A stretch of DNA of 64,000 bases, from contig NC_049561.1 of assembly GCF_013368755.1 (NCBI RefSeq), positions 1,426,001 to 1,490,000 on the forward strand. The letters run 5' to 3'. A program made the translations under genes and the position numbers. Positions 43,734 to 55,185 of the stretch are shown one piece after another (position 1 is the first letter of the stretch; each line of letters opens with the position of its first letter). The notes under the pieces were generated by a model. The model did not search any database, had not been told where the DNA came from, and worked only from the letters and a program-made list of their open reading frames with translations. The stretch comes from Talaromyces rugulosus. Taxonomy: Eukaryota; Ascomycota; Eurotiomycetes; Eurotiales; Trichocomaceae.

Positions 43734-45377
43734 CTAGACCCCTGTACCAGGGAAAGCTCCTGATTTGCTAAGCACGACCGTGGCTCTTTCTCGTGAGATG
43801 TAACCTTTCATCATGTTCTGGCCAGCAGCTCGTTAGCTAAAACAGAAAAAAAAAAAAATTGCAGGCGACTCACCTTGTATATCATGTTGGCCAACAGACA
43901 CTCCACTTCATCCATGTCAATACGAGACTTTTCATCGGCTTTTGTGCCAATACGCAAAGCAGCTGCAAATTCAGCCAAAGGCACACGTGTTCGTCGGATC
44001 TGCGGTTGTCCATCTTTACTCGGTTCGAATCCACCGACGACAAAGACTTTCCGAAATAGATTTCGGAGGGCGAGATCACGGCCTCTTTCGAGTGGCAGGT
44101 ATATCCGACGCTTAACAAATTGGTCCGCTGCGGCAGACATGGCGTTATCAAAGCCAACGAGGTTTCCTTGTTTGATGCAATCGCAAAGTGGTCGGAGGAG
44201 CTGTTCTAGGCGAGGGAACGGAGCAAGGAGTTCTCGGCTTGGTAGTCTGTGGGTGGTGACAAGATGGCAGGGAATCAGGTAGGTAAGAATTAACCTTGGA
44301 AAGAAAAAGTTAGCTTAGCACCAGCAAATCAAACTGCATTGGCTCACTCTTTATTCTTCCAAGCATCTGCTTTGCACATAAGCCAAGCTTGCGTAAGGCT
44401 TTCTTCGGCCTATAAAAACATTAGCTCGGGGCTTGAACGTAGGCTTGAATGAGAGCTGTACTTCTTTGTAGTTCTCCTCCAAGAAATGAATGAGCCCGAC
44501 ATAATAATTAAAAGTTACAATGTGCGATTTGGGGAACTGGTCGAATTCCGGCAGGTCGGCCGATGACGCATATAGAGCACGTAGAACATTCTTGGAAAGT
44601 CCCACTTGATTTAACTAGAAATACACGTCAGTCCCGTCTCGGTGAGAACGAGTAGGGCCGAGGGGAATAAGTTCATGCCTTGAAATACGTTTTGAACAAT
44701 AGATTGGTAGTCTCGTATATGCCCCATTTCCGTGACTCTTCCATGGGAGCTCTATGATACTGTGTATCAGCTTACTGACTAATACGGGGCTGCCTGGCTT
44801 ACCGGTCACCCAAGCAAAGCGTGAACATCCGATTGATTGTTCTCGCAGCATCCTCTAGGTTAGCATTCTTTTCTACGTTTGACACGACATCGTCTTGAAA
44901 CCCGTTCCCGAAAGCGCCTGCGTTTGGGGACGATTCCGAAACAGAATCTGCTTTTATGGCGAAGGCGCGCAGATACTTTCCCGCAACATAGAGGCAATGT
45001 ATCGTCCATGCCGCAAAGTGGTTGGATGAATAGCCCCGGATCAATTGGTTCGTGAGTTCTTTCCACGCTTCAAACACTTTCAGCCAACTGCCTTGGCCCT
45101 GTTGGACTTGGACTAGTTCCGAGATCGTTATCCAATAAGCATTGAAGACCTGGACCCAGGCGTTGCCTTGCTGCTTGTTCAATTTTGTTCCCGTGCGTTT
45201 ATCATGAAGGAGATGGTGGCGGATATCCTCTTCAGAGTGCGCGCTGTTTGTCATCTGGTAGAAATCCATTAGGCGATTCCGGTCATTTGCAGTGGCGACG
45301 GGGGTCAGCGCAGCAGCCAAGCGCGGGCCTGACCGCTGGGCATGGCCGGCCTTGAAGTCGGCAAAGACAGAGGCCAT
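43734..45377 (-). CDS. csn12: CSN12 homologue, PCI-domain protein
   Basis: Minus-strand exons are 44803-45377, 44679-44751, 44462-44614, 44348-44409, 43874-44294 and 43734-43817, giving 455 residues. The start [17 protein letters not shown] is preferred to upstream in-frame ATGs. Conserved stretches are [50 protein letters not shown] and [16 protein letters not shown]. The C-terminal PCI domain follows ([68 protein letters not shown]). The family (CSN12/Thp1/PCID2) links to the COP9 signalosome and to TREX-2 mRNA export or splicing. Intron 2 (44615-44678) begins with GC, not GT: AAG|GCATGA; reading through would hit TGA at once. The gene is divergent from rpl20 with a 365-bp shared promoter. 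Confidence 0.92.
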
Positions 45378-45742
45378 GGCTGTTGTCTGTGTTGTGCAGC
45401 TGTTTGGTTGAAGCGCAAGTTGTTTGCTAGAAGGAACAAAGATGGCTGATGCTTTGCCAGAGCGGGGCCCACTCCGCGCGCCGTGACTGGCCGGCGTGTC
45501 TTTCATCCCGCAACTGTGGCTGATGCTCCCAGAGTGGCTAGCGCCTGCCTCAGCCTCTCCACGTCGCTTAAGCGGGAGGGCCACAGCCCTAGCACCCAAG
45601 AACTTCACAATTCTCCATTTTCGGGCCTCTCTCATACTGTCAGCGGCAACCCTTCTTCAGGAGATTCGACAAAACAACGACAACAGTGAGTCTGATCTTC
45701 AGTATTCCACATTCGATCACGATTGCTAACTACTCTCTGCAG
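45378..45742. promoter_or_regulatory. bidirectional promoter csn12/rpl20 with a 5' UTR intron
   Basis: A 365-bp gap between divergent starts. At its right end a likely 5' UTR intron of rpl20 spans 45686-45742: donor GTGAGT, branch-like GCTAAC at about 45724-45729 and acceptor CTGCAG immediately before the ATG. Confidence 0.55.
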
Positions 45743-46750
45743 ATGGGTAAGTTTGCAATTTCCACGACACGATTCTCCCGGGCTCCCAGTTTCGATTTCC
45801 ATTCTGCCCAGACAAGACGACGATTCCTTTGAACCACTACAAATGATTACACACAATACCCAACATGTTTATCGCGATGCGCATATTATTCAATCCCCAT
45901 CAGACTTTGACTGAACCGCTTTTCACGGCCTGACACTGGCTGTGGTATTTTTCTCGCATCCCAACTATTTTTCCAACATCCCAAAAAGACCTACTTATAT
46001 ATTCGACAATTTTGTATGGGATCGACGACTCTTGACCTGGCAAATGGAAATCGAACGGCTTCGGGGAATTGTTTTATTGACATGAAATTGCAATACTGAT
46101 GGATTTTGTTAGGTCGTCTCAACGAGTACCAGGTCATCGGGCGTCACCTGCCTTCCGAGGCGAACCCGACGCCCAAGCTGTACCGCATGCGCATCTTTGC
46201 CCCTAACACAGTTGTGGCCAAGTCGCGTTTCTGGTACTTCCTCACCAAGCTGAAGAAGGTCAAGAAGGCCAACGGTGAAATCGTCAGCCTCAACGTCGTA
46301 CGTATATCCTAGGATGGATCTTGCACTGGATACAGGAATAAAACTAATGCATCGCAAAGATCAGCGAGAAACGCCCTACCAAGGTCAAGAACTTCGGTAT
46401 CTGGATCCGTTACGACTCTCGCTCCGGCACCCACAACATGTACAAGGAGTTCCGTGAACTCAGCCGAACCGACGCCGTCGAATCCTTGTACCAGGACATG
46501 GCTGCCCGCCACCGTTCCCGCTTCGGCTCCATTCACGTAAGTCTTGCTGCTGCGGTTTTTGTATGAAATACGTGAATTAACAATCCTCTAGATTCTCCGC
46601 GTTGTTGAGATCCAGGACAGCGAGAGCATCCGCCGCCCTTACATCAAGCAGCTCCTTGCCAAGGACCTCAAGTTCCCTCTCCCTCACCGTGCTCCTCCTC
46701 AATCCACCAAGAAGATCTTCGCCTACCAGCGTCCTTCCACTTTCGCCTAA
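45743..46750 (+). CDS. rpl20: 60S ribosomal protein L20 (eL20, L18a family)
   Basis: Exons are 45743-45746, 46113-46297, 46360-46536 and 46592-46750, giving 174 residues, the exact size of fungal eL20. The first coding exon is only ATGG; intron 1 is 366 nt. A second intron lies just upstream in the 5' UTR, so the start codon sits in a very small exon. Diagnostic sequence includes [62 protein letters not shown] and [18 protein letters not shown]. The protein is part of the large cytosolic ribosomal subunit. Long 5'-proximal introns are typical of fungal ribosomal-protein genes. Confidence 0.96.
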
Positions 46751-47308
46751 GCGTACTGTGTTTCTTTTGGGGTTTGAGGGTTTGCGGTTCAATAATTGTC
46801 TATGGCCATAGCATTTATATGGGAGAAAAGCATACGAAACGAAGAAGGCATTTTTTGGCTGCCTCTATGTAGGGGATGATGGTCATGTCAGTCCTGAGGA
46901 TGCCCTTTACAAATGATATCAAAATTTTACATCTTCACGTTGTCATTATCTTCGTAGCGAGTGTACCTGAACAAGCGAACTCAAGGTACCTAATGTAGTA
47001 CGCCAGTCTATAGTATCCCTAATACAGTAGATGGAAAAGTCCGACCGCTATACGTTATAACAGCGCTGTTATTACTCCAGAGTCTGACGGATATAAAACC
47101 ACCGGAAGACCGACAGATTAGTAAGCGCAGGGCGTATGGCGTCATAAAAGCCAATGGCGGAGCTTGTCGGTCGCCGAACCAGTAAGCATGCAACTCACCA
47201 CCCGCAATTCTTGAACCCTTCCCATGGTCACTTTCCTCTGAATCCCATCAATTTCAATTTCAGTGAATTAGAGTGTTGATTTGTTTTTTTCATCGCTTTC
47301 TCTTCAAC
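46751..47308. other. intergenic
   Basis: About 560 bp between two plus-strand genes: rpl20 3' region and mcr1 promoter. Nothing else is seen. Confidence 0.4.
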
Positions 47309-48472
47309 ATGTTTTCGCGATCCGCTTTCAGATTGTCGCAGCCCGCTCGACAGGTACGGTCCCTCTAAACACAACATTAAATAACAAAAACAAAAAAGAG
47401 ATCTAACATAAATAATCATTACAGAGCTTCCGCAAGTACTCCACCGAGACCCCTGCGAAGAGCAACAATGTCGCGACCATCGCCTTTGTTGTAGGTGCCA
47501 TTGGTATCGGTGCCGGTATCTACCGATACACGCAGCAAAAGGGTGCCTCTGCTGAGGTGGCTAAGCAGCGTGACAATGCCTTCACTGGCGGCGACCAAGG
47601 TTTCATTGGCCTCAAGCTCGGAGCCATTGAGGTTCTCAGCCCCAACACCAAGAAGTTCCGCTTTGAATTCGAGGACAAGGAGGCCGTTTCCGGCTTGCAC
47701 GTCGCATGTAAGCAGTTGGCAAGAGGAGAGTGAAAAAATAAGAAAGAACACGCTGACGATAGAGTGTAGCTGCCCTCATCACCAAGTTCAAGCCTGAAGG
47801 TGCTGAAAAGGCCGTTATTCGCCCTTACACCCCGGTCAGTGATGAAGGTATGGACCAATTGTATTGGATGTTTGCCTCGCCTTGACGGTTCTAACTGGAG
47901 CAGAGCAACCCGGCTACTTGGATCTTATCGTCAAGAGCTACCCCGAAGGAGCCATGTCGCAGCACATCCACAGCATGAATGTTGGCCAGCGCCTGGATTT
48001 CAAGGGCCCCATCCCCAAGTACCCTTGGGACGCCAACCGTCACAACCACATTGCCCTCATCGCCGGTGGTACCGGTATCGCCCCCATGTACCAGCTGATC
48101 CGTACCATTTTCAAGAACCCCGAGGACAAGACCAAGGTCACTTTGGTGTACGGCAATGTCAGTGAAGACGACATTCTGTTGAAGAAGGAACTGCAGGATT
48201 TGGAAAACACCTACCCCCAGCGATTCAAGGCCTTTTACCTCCTCGACAAGCCTCCCAAGGAGTGGACTGGCGGCAAGGGCTTCGTTACCAAGGAGCTTCT
48301 CAAGACTGTGCTTCCCGAGCCCAAGGAGGAGAACATCAAGGTCTTTGTTTGCGGTCCGCCCGGCCTGTACAACGCGATTAGCGGAAACAAGAAGAGCCCT
48401 CAGGACCAAGGCGAGCTGACTGGTTACCTCAAGGACCTCGGCTACGGTCAGGACCAGGTCTTCAAGTTTTAG
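47309..48472 (+). CDS. mcr1: Mcr1, mitochondrial NADH-cytochrome b5 reductase
   Basis: Exons are 47309-47353, 47425-47707, 47770-47847 and 47904-48472, giving 324 residues. The N-terminus ([20 protein letters not shown]) is a mitochondrial presequence. One membrane segment follows ([18 protein letters not shown]), matching yeast Mcr1, which is sorted to the outer membrane and intermembrane space. The FAD-binding RPYTPVSDE motif, NADH-binding [10 protein letters not shown] and terminal [10 protein letters not shown] with [13 protein letters not shown] are all intact. The enzyme passes electrons from NADH to cytochrome b5 for sterol synthesis and antioxidant recycling (D-erythroascorbyl radicals in yeast). 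Confidence 0.95.
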
Positions 48473-49787
48473 AGTGGGGATGAAGCTCTCTCTCTCTGAT
48501 TTTGTAAATCTAGCGCCATTGTTTTCTTTTGGCAGCCATGTAACTGTTAGATCGTGCTATTTTTCCTTGTTCATCCATTGATACCTTGGATTGAACAAAT
48601 GCATTAGAGGTTTTACTTTCAATTATAGTATTCTTCACAAGTGGGATCTTTAATGTTTCCTGTGTTTTTGAGGACCAGTATTGAACCGTTGGCTCTTGTG
48701 TACATGGAAAGGCTTTCCTCATTAGGAAATATATCCAAGAACTTGAAATTCTCAGTTGAGCCATTTAAATTATACAACCAGCGAAGAGAGGTACATATCC
48801 AGAAATTTTAATGTCGACATCGGTGCAATGATGTCCTCATTATGTAGTGCTGGTACCTATAGCCTATAAGCAATAGGCTGCGGCTTATAGTAGCAGTTAG
48901 GCAATGGGCCGGGCTGGGCTGGTGACATACTATTACAAGGTGATATTTAACCAAAGAAAACCAACCACAATAATAATAGTAGTAGTAGTAGTGGTAGTAA
49001 TAATAATAATATAATAATAGTAATAATAGTAATAGATTATTGGCAGTCGCTATCTCAAAAATACAGCCTTCCTTTCTTTTCTTTTTTCCCTGTCCTATCA
49101 TGGACAACTTGACAAGAGCATCTAGAACCCTAGCAGGGCCGAATCGGAAGGCAGCCTACAATGGCAGGCATCAAGTCTCGTCCAAGGCCGCGCATTAGCG
49201 GCTGGGTGCGGGGCATGTGTGCCTCTTATCACAGTGACACTGCAGGCCCCGGGGATGCTGTTTTCGCACTGTTAGGGAGGAAATGGGTGGGAAAACAAGA
49301 AAAAAAGAATTTAAAAAAGAATTTCACTACAATAAATATAAAGGACTAGTATGAATGAGTTAATAAATATTTAGTCGCCAATTTCAGTTTGTTGCAAGCC
49401 AGGTCGAGCACCAACGCGTGAAGAGCTACAGGCTGCAAGGCGCCCTGAAACCCAAGCCTGGAGCCCGGACGAGGCCTAAGCACGGCAGCACTGTAGCACT
49501 GTAAGCAGCGAGCAGTGAGCACTGAGCAGAAGGGGGGTGGAGCGGACTAGCAGCGAGCCCAATGAGCCCCCGGCGTGGGCGCTGAGAGTGCTGGAAACAG
49601 CGCTTAACTGTTTAGGGGCCCCCGGCTGACCGAAAACTTTTCCTCAGCGTCCCCCCATAACATTTAAGGCTCTAAGCCCTCGCCACCGCGCCCGCCCTCT
49701 CCAGCACCTTCCTCCTCTCATTGTTACCCTCACCTCCTCTTCTCCACCACCCTATTACATATTACACTACACACCACACACGCAAAC
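48473..49787. other. intergenic with trinucleotide repeat
   Basis: About 1.3 kb with no supported gene. It contains the AAT/AGT-type trinucleotide run listed separately. Bases 49400-49700 are GC-richer with scattered short repeats of AGCAGTGAGCAC type and form the probable promoter of the HMG-box gene. Confidence 0.45.
48969..49036. repeat. AAT/AGT trinucleotide microsatellite
   Basis: A 68-bp run of interspersed AAT and AGT triplets, lying in intergenic DNA downstream of mcr1. Confidence 0.9.
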
Positions 49788-51202
49788 ATGTCGCGCAAGG
49801 ACGACTCCAAGGCCAAGGACGCCATCGTCACCGTCAACATCGACGACTTTACGCGCACACGCGACAACGTAAGTTTATCTCTTTGCTAGCTTTGTTGCTG
49901 CCGGATTCCCAGTCCTGCGCGCGCGGCCCTGTTGTCGTCCCCCAGCGCCGCCTGGACGCGCCGAGCAGCGCTCCCCGCGCGCGCATTCCAACCCTTCCTG
50001 ATGTGCGCTTGTTTCTTGCTTGTTCTTTGCTTGTTCTCGCTTGTCTCCTCGAGTGTCTATTCCTGTACCGTAGTTTTTAGCTATTTTTCCTCGTTCTACT
50101 TACGAAACTGCTGTGCGCGTGTTGTGTTTGTGTCTGTGTTGTGTACGATGGCAGCGTCTAGCCTCTCTGTTGCTATTCACCAGGTTACGGCGCAAGTCCA
50201 GCAAGCATGCGCCGGCCTGCAATTTCTTTCCACGCACACATCTAGCCCCCAGGAACAACAGCTAATCTACTCCCAGGTCATTGTCAGCCTTGCCACGCTG
50301 CAGTCCGCGGTGTCGGACCTGTCGCGTGCGTACATCAACCATGCCAACACCGTGCTGAACCGCGGCCCCATTACCGTCGAGAGCAGCCTGAGCTCTGGAC
50401 TCGCCGGGGGCCTTGCAACCACCCTGCTTGAGAATGGCCTGCTGGGCGCCGGCTTGCCGCGCCACTCCAGTCCACCTGAGGCCACCAAGCCTGAGGTCGG
50501 CGACAAGAAGAAGCGCAAGCGCGCGCCGCCTGACCCCAATGCTCCCAAGCGCGCCTTGACCCCGTACTTTTTGTACATGCAGCACAACCGTTCGCAGATT
50601 GCGTCCGAGTTGGGCCCTCAGGCAAAGCCCAAGGAGGTTTCCGACGAGGGCACCAAGCGCTGGGCTGAGATGCCCGAGGAGGACAAAGCGGTTAGTCTCT
50701 CTCTCTCTCTCTCTCTCTAGTCGTTGTCTAACCATATAAATAGGTCTGGAAGAAGCTCTATGCCGACAACCTTGCTGTCTACAAAGCCAAGATGACCGCT
50801 TACAAGGCCGGTCTTCCTCTCCCAGATGACGACAACGCCAAAGCCGACAACCAGCTGCAGCAGAGCGTTGCTGCCGCCGAGGCCGAAGCCGCTGAAGACG
50901 ACGATTCCAGCTCGAGCTCTAACGAGGACGAGTCTTCAGAGGAGCCTGCCAAGGAACCCACCCCTCCCCCCAGTGGCAAGCGTCGTCGCGTCGGCGCCAA
51001 AGCAGCCAACAATGTGTCGACTCCTGTGTCAGCCAAGAAAGCCTCGCCCGAGAAGAAGAAAACTCCTGCTCCCAAGAAGACCGAGACGAAGGAGGTCAAG
51101 GAAGCCAAGGAGCCTGCCTCCACGCGCAAGTCCCTGGGCACTTCGGCCGACGGCAAGCCCAGCAAGAAGAAGCGCAAGAGCGACGTTGGTGCTAAAGAGT
51201 AA
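49788..51202 (+). CDS. HMG-box chromatin protein
   Basis: Preferred exons are 49788-49868, 50277-50690 and 50744-51202, giving 317 residues. The N-terminus has VTVNIDDFTRTRDN, then VIVSLATLQSAVSDLSRAYINHANTVL. The HMG box lies at about residues 110-190 (DPNAPKRALTPYFLYMQHNR, EVSDEGTKRWAEMPEEDKAVWKKLY, VYKAKMTAYK), preceded by a basic KKKRKRAPP. The C-terminal ~120 residues alternate an acidic Ser/Asp/Glu cluster with Lys/Pro-rich, H1-like sequence (KKKTPAPKKTE), as in DNA-bending architectural proteins. Intron 1 is 408 nt; within it an in-frame ATG at 50149 opens directly into exon 2, so an alternative first exon is possible. Intron 2 starts with GTTAGT and a CT run. Nuclear; the specific role is unknown. 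Confidence 0.82.
50696..50718 (+). repeat. CT dinucleotide run in HMG-box gene intron 2
   Basis: About eleven CT units directly after the GTTAGT donor at 50691. The run is short and intronic and doubles as a polypyrimidine tract. Confidence 0.9.
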
Positions 51203-51482
51203 AGGCCATGTTGTTACCGTTTTCCCATCTTCATCCTTTTTTCGCAACCTCTTGCTTTGTACATGATTCTTTTCTAGCCAGCTACAATATTGGAGCTGCT
51301 TTGGGTGTGTCGTCTATTTGATTGATAAGTCATTCTCCTTCGGCGATGGTCTCGCCCGGTATAGCAGGACATCAAGGGCGAACTTGTTTTTTGTCGGGAT
51401 TCTTCTTTTTCTTTAATATTTTTACCTAATCTCTCCTTCTCTTGTTTATCGCTTGTCTGTCCATTTGATACCTAGGTGTAGG

Positions 51483-51502
51483 TTAGGTTAGGTTAGGTTA
51501 GG
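51483..51502 (+). repeat. short TTAGG tandem run
   Basis: Four exact TTAGG units followed by G. It resembles telomere-type sequence (fungal telomeres are TTAGGG) but is only 20 bp and internal. Confidence 0.85.
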
Positions 51503-51671
51503 GTACGGGGTTCGTCGGTTTTGCAAATGTCAGAGACCTAAAATTAATGCAATCCTAGTTAAGCTCCGGTCTTGTCTTAGATCAGAAGATTAGGATACGT
51601 AGTAGTATTCATTCTTGTCGGGGTAGAAGTATGACCTGATGCAATCGAATAATTGGGCCTATGAGTGGTGG

Positions 51672-51682
51672 CTATCTTATCA
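51672..51682 (-). promoter_or_regulatory. paired GATA (AreA-type HGATAR) sites upstream of urease
   Basis: On the minus strand AGATAG (51672-51677) and TGATAA (51677-51682) overlap end to end, about 155 bp before the urease ATG. Both match HGATAR, the AreA target for nitrogen-derepressed genes. Paired GATA sites are favoured by AreA in A. nidulans; urease is a nitrogen-catabolic gene. Confidence 0.45.
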
Positions 51683-51834
51683 GTTGCATGCCGTTTTGCC
51701 CCTCCCATCGACCTTCCCCGGCTTTTATCTTTTTTTCGTCTGCTTTGCTTTCAGTTCCTGCATGTCCACAGAACTTTTATACTCGCTGGGCTCTTCAATT
51801 CGAGCTGTGAGCTAGCAACAAAGAGCCGGCAAAC

Positions 51835-54800
51835 ATGCAGCTCATTCCGAAAGAGGTATGTGTAGCTGACTGAACCTGCATTCTTTTTTTTGACTGCTTT
51901 TCCGTTGCGAGCCGCATGAGAGAGAGACAAAAAAAAAAGCCCGCAAAACACGCCAATTTCAAAGCTCTTAAATATGTCCGTTGCTGATAAGTACCGGTAA
52001 AGATCGACAAGCTTGTCATATCCCAGCTGGGTTTCTTGGCCCAACGCCGGCTTGCGCGTGGAGTCCGCTTGAACCATGCCGAAGCTACCGTACGTAACTG
52101 TTCTAGACGAGCTTGCGCTGAGAGGAATATGTATGCTAACTCTGTGGTAGGCCTTGATATCTTCGAACCTGCAGGAAGTACGTTGACATCAATCAGTGCC
52201 AGTATTGGCTTGCCCCTCTCCTTTTCTTTTCGCTTTCAAACTGACTTGACCAGCTGATTCGCGATGGAAATCATACTGTGGCAGACCTAATGTCCATTGG
52301 CAAGACAATGCTAGGCCGTCGACATGTTCTTCCCTCGGTCGTCTCTAGTCTTGTCGAGATGCAGGTTGAAGGAACGTTTCCTACGGGCACCTATCTAGTC
52401 ACCATCCATCACCCTATTAGCTCAGAAGACGGCGACTTGGAAAAGGCCCTGTACGGCAGTTTCCTACCAATCCCACCGCAAACTGCATTTCCAGATCCAG
52501 ATCCTCAAGACTACAAAGCTGAAAACCAGCCAGGCGCTGTGATTGTAGTCAAGAACACACGCATTGCGCTCAACGGTGGTCGGAAACGCATCAGACTCAA
52601 AGTGATGAGCAAAGGTGATCGACCAGTTCAGGTAAGTTCCTTTTTTTTAGAGAGTAAAAAAAAATTAAGGAGAAACAACTTAGCAAGACTTATAGGTTGG
52701 ATCCCACTACCATTTCATTGAAACGAACCCACAGCTTCATTTCGACCGCGTGAAAGCGTATGGTTATCGCCTCGATATCGCGGCCGGCACTTCGGTTCGC
52801 TTCGAGCCTGGCGATACCAAGACCGTCACTCTAGTTGAAATTGGCGGTAACAAAATCATCAATGGTGGCAATTCACTTGCATCCGGGAAAGTCGATACCA
52901 GCCGAGTGGACGAGATATTGCTTCGACTACAGCAGGCTGGGTTTGCGCATACCCCCGAGCCTGCCGGAGGAGATCTGGGCCCTATTAATCCCGGTTCGAT
53001 GGATCGTGAAGCATACGCGCGGATGTTTGGTCCGACAACTGGTGACATTGTCCGGCTGGGGGCTACTAATCTTTGGATCAAGGTTGAAAAAGACTGGACC
53101 ACGTACGGAGACGAATGCACCTTTGGCGGAGGAAAAGTATTGCGCGAAGGCATGGGCCAGGCTTCGGGCAGAAGTAGCAAAGATTGCTTGGATACAGTCA
53201 TCACAAATGCACTAATTGTTGACTGGAGTGGTATATACAAGGCCGACATTGGCATCAAGGACGGTATAATTGCCGGGATTGGCAAGGCTGGAAATCCCGA
53301 TGTGATGGATGGTGTTCACCCGGACTTGCTGGTGGGATCTTCAACCGATGTCATTGCTGCAGAAAACAAAATAGTCACTGCAGGTGGTTTCGATACGCAC
53401 ATTCACTTTATTTGCCCGCAGCAGGTCAATGAAGCCATCTCGTCTGGAATTACTACCATGCTGGGCGGTGGAACAGGGCCAAGTACTGGTAGCAATGCTA
53501 CCACATGCACCCCAGGCCCCAATCACATGCGCCAGATGATGCAAGCCTGTGATGCATTACCGGTCAATATTGGTATCACCGGGAAAGGAAATGACTCTGG
53601 CAAGCAGAGTCTTCGAGAGCAGTGTCTTGCTGGCGCTGCCGGGTTAAAACTACACGAGGACTGGGGAAGCACTCCGGCTGCCATTGACTCCTGTCTTGAA
53701 GTATGCGATGAATTCGACGTTCAGTGTTTGATCCATACGGACACCTTGAACGAGTCTGGCTTCGTCGAGCAAACGATTGGGGCATTCAAAAACCGCACGA
53801 TTCACACTTACCACACAGAGGGTGCCGGTGGTGGCCACGCGCCCGATATCATCTCTGTCGTTGAACATTCCAACGTGCTACCCAGCAGCACAAACCCGAC
53901 CCGACCTTTTACTCTCAACACGCTCGACGAACACCTGGATATGCTGATGGTCTGCCACCATCTTTCCAAGAATATTCCCGAAGATGTAGCCTTTGCCGAA
54001 AGCCGTATTCGCGCAGAGACAATCGCTGCTGAAGACGTGCTTCATGATTTGGGAGCCATCAGCATGATGTCTTCTGACTCCCAGGCCATGGGCCGCTGCG
54101 GCGAGGTTATCCTGCGCACCTGGAACACGGCACACAAGAACAAGCTTCAACGAGGCACTTTGTCCGAGGACGAGGGCACGGGCGCTGACAATTTCAGGGT
54201 TAAGCGGTATATCAGCAAGTACACCATTAACCCAGCAATTGCCCAGGGCATGTCGCATCTCATTGGCAGTGTTGAGACCGGGAAAATCGCGGATCTTGTC
54301 CTGTGGACTCCGGATAATTTTGGTACCAAGCCGAAGATGGTTCTTAAAAGCGGCATGATCGCTGTTGCTCAGATGGTATGTATATCTTTTTTTTTCTTTT
54401 TCAGAATGTCTTGAAATGTGACTCACTTTGTGTCTAGGGAGACCCAAACGCTTCCATCCCAACTGTCGAGCCTATAATCATGCGTCCTCAATTCGGGGTA
54501 AGTTTGCTCCATCCTTTTTTTTTAAGTTTACTGACAGCTTTTTTATTAGGTCCTCGTCCCCTCAACCTCTATAATGTTCGTTTCCGAGGCCTCTATTTCT
54601 CAAGGCATCGTTCAAACATACAACCTGCGAAAACGTATCGAACCGATCAAGAACTGCAGAAACATAGGCAAAGGGGATATGAAGTACAACGATATTATGC
54701 CGAGAATGAAAGTTGATCCGGAAAGATACGTGAGTTTATTTTTTATTTTTTACTTACTTTTTGACGTTCAAGCTAAGATAAATAGACCGTCGAGGCAGAT

Positions 54801-54866
54801 GGACAGCTGTGCACTGCCGAACCGGCAACGAGCCTGCCTCTGACACAGCAATATTTCGTGTATTGA
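51835..54866 (+). CDS. ureB: urease, nickel-dependent single-chain enzyme
   Basis: Exons are 51835-51855, 52003-52089, 52151-52177, 52254-52631, 52696-54375, 54438-54497, 54550-54729 and 54786-54866, giving 837 residues, one less than typical plant and fungal ureases. The gamma-, beta- and alpha-like parts are fused in that order. Active-site residues are present: the HIH nickel ligands at 406-408, the carbamylated Lys489 in GLKLHEDWG, His in [10 protein letters not shown], His in [15 protein letters not shown], the mobile-flap Cys591-His592 (MVCHHL) and Asp632 (SDSQAMGR). The beta-like part has [12 protein letters not shown]. It hydrolyses urea to ammonia and carbamate in the cytosol and needs accessory proteins for nickel loading, none of which are in this window. 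The Aspergillus structural gene is called ureB. Confidence 0.97.
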
Positions 54867-55185
54867 TTTGAGGTAAGTTTGGAGAAGGTGGATATTTGGA
54901 AATTTGGATATCTGGCCATCATAACTTGGTGTTTATAATTAAATTGAAGCAAACAACAAAATCATGAAAAATAAACGCGCCGCATCCCAGGGTATTTCCA
55001 TTTATCTGATGCATTGATTCTATACAACATGCAGAAGACCCTAAAAAAAACCTCCCAAAATTTATTCAAAATTAACAACGTTGAAGGCAAGGTATATATG
55101 AAAAGGAACAGAAATGCAGTCAAAGATCTATAACCTCATTTAGTTGGCTTCACCAAAACAACTTGAAGAGAACTAAAAACTTACG
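54867..55185. other. convergent 3' region
   Basis: About 320 bp between urease (plus) and the RING ligase gene (minus). AT-rich, with a poly-A run at 55042-55050; no gene. Confidence 0.4.

Larger units (their letters stand above)
51203..51834. other. intergenic: HMG gene 3' region and urease promoter
   Basis: About 630 bp. It includes four tandem TTAGG units at 51483-51502 and paired GATA-type sites near 51672-51682 (listed separately). No gene is supported. Confidence 0.5.

Noticed and set aside
47891..48409. 172-codon minus-strand frame
   Set aside because: Antisense to the mcr1 catalytic exon; no domain.
51483..51502. Interstitial telomere or chromosome-fusion scar
   Set aside because: Only four TTAGG units, not the fungal TTAGGG, and flanked by ordinary intergenic DNA.
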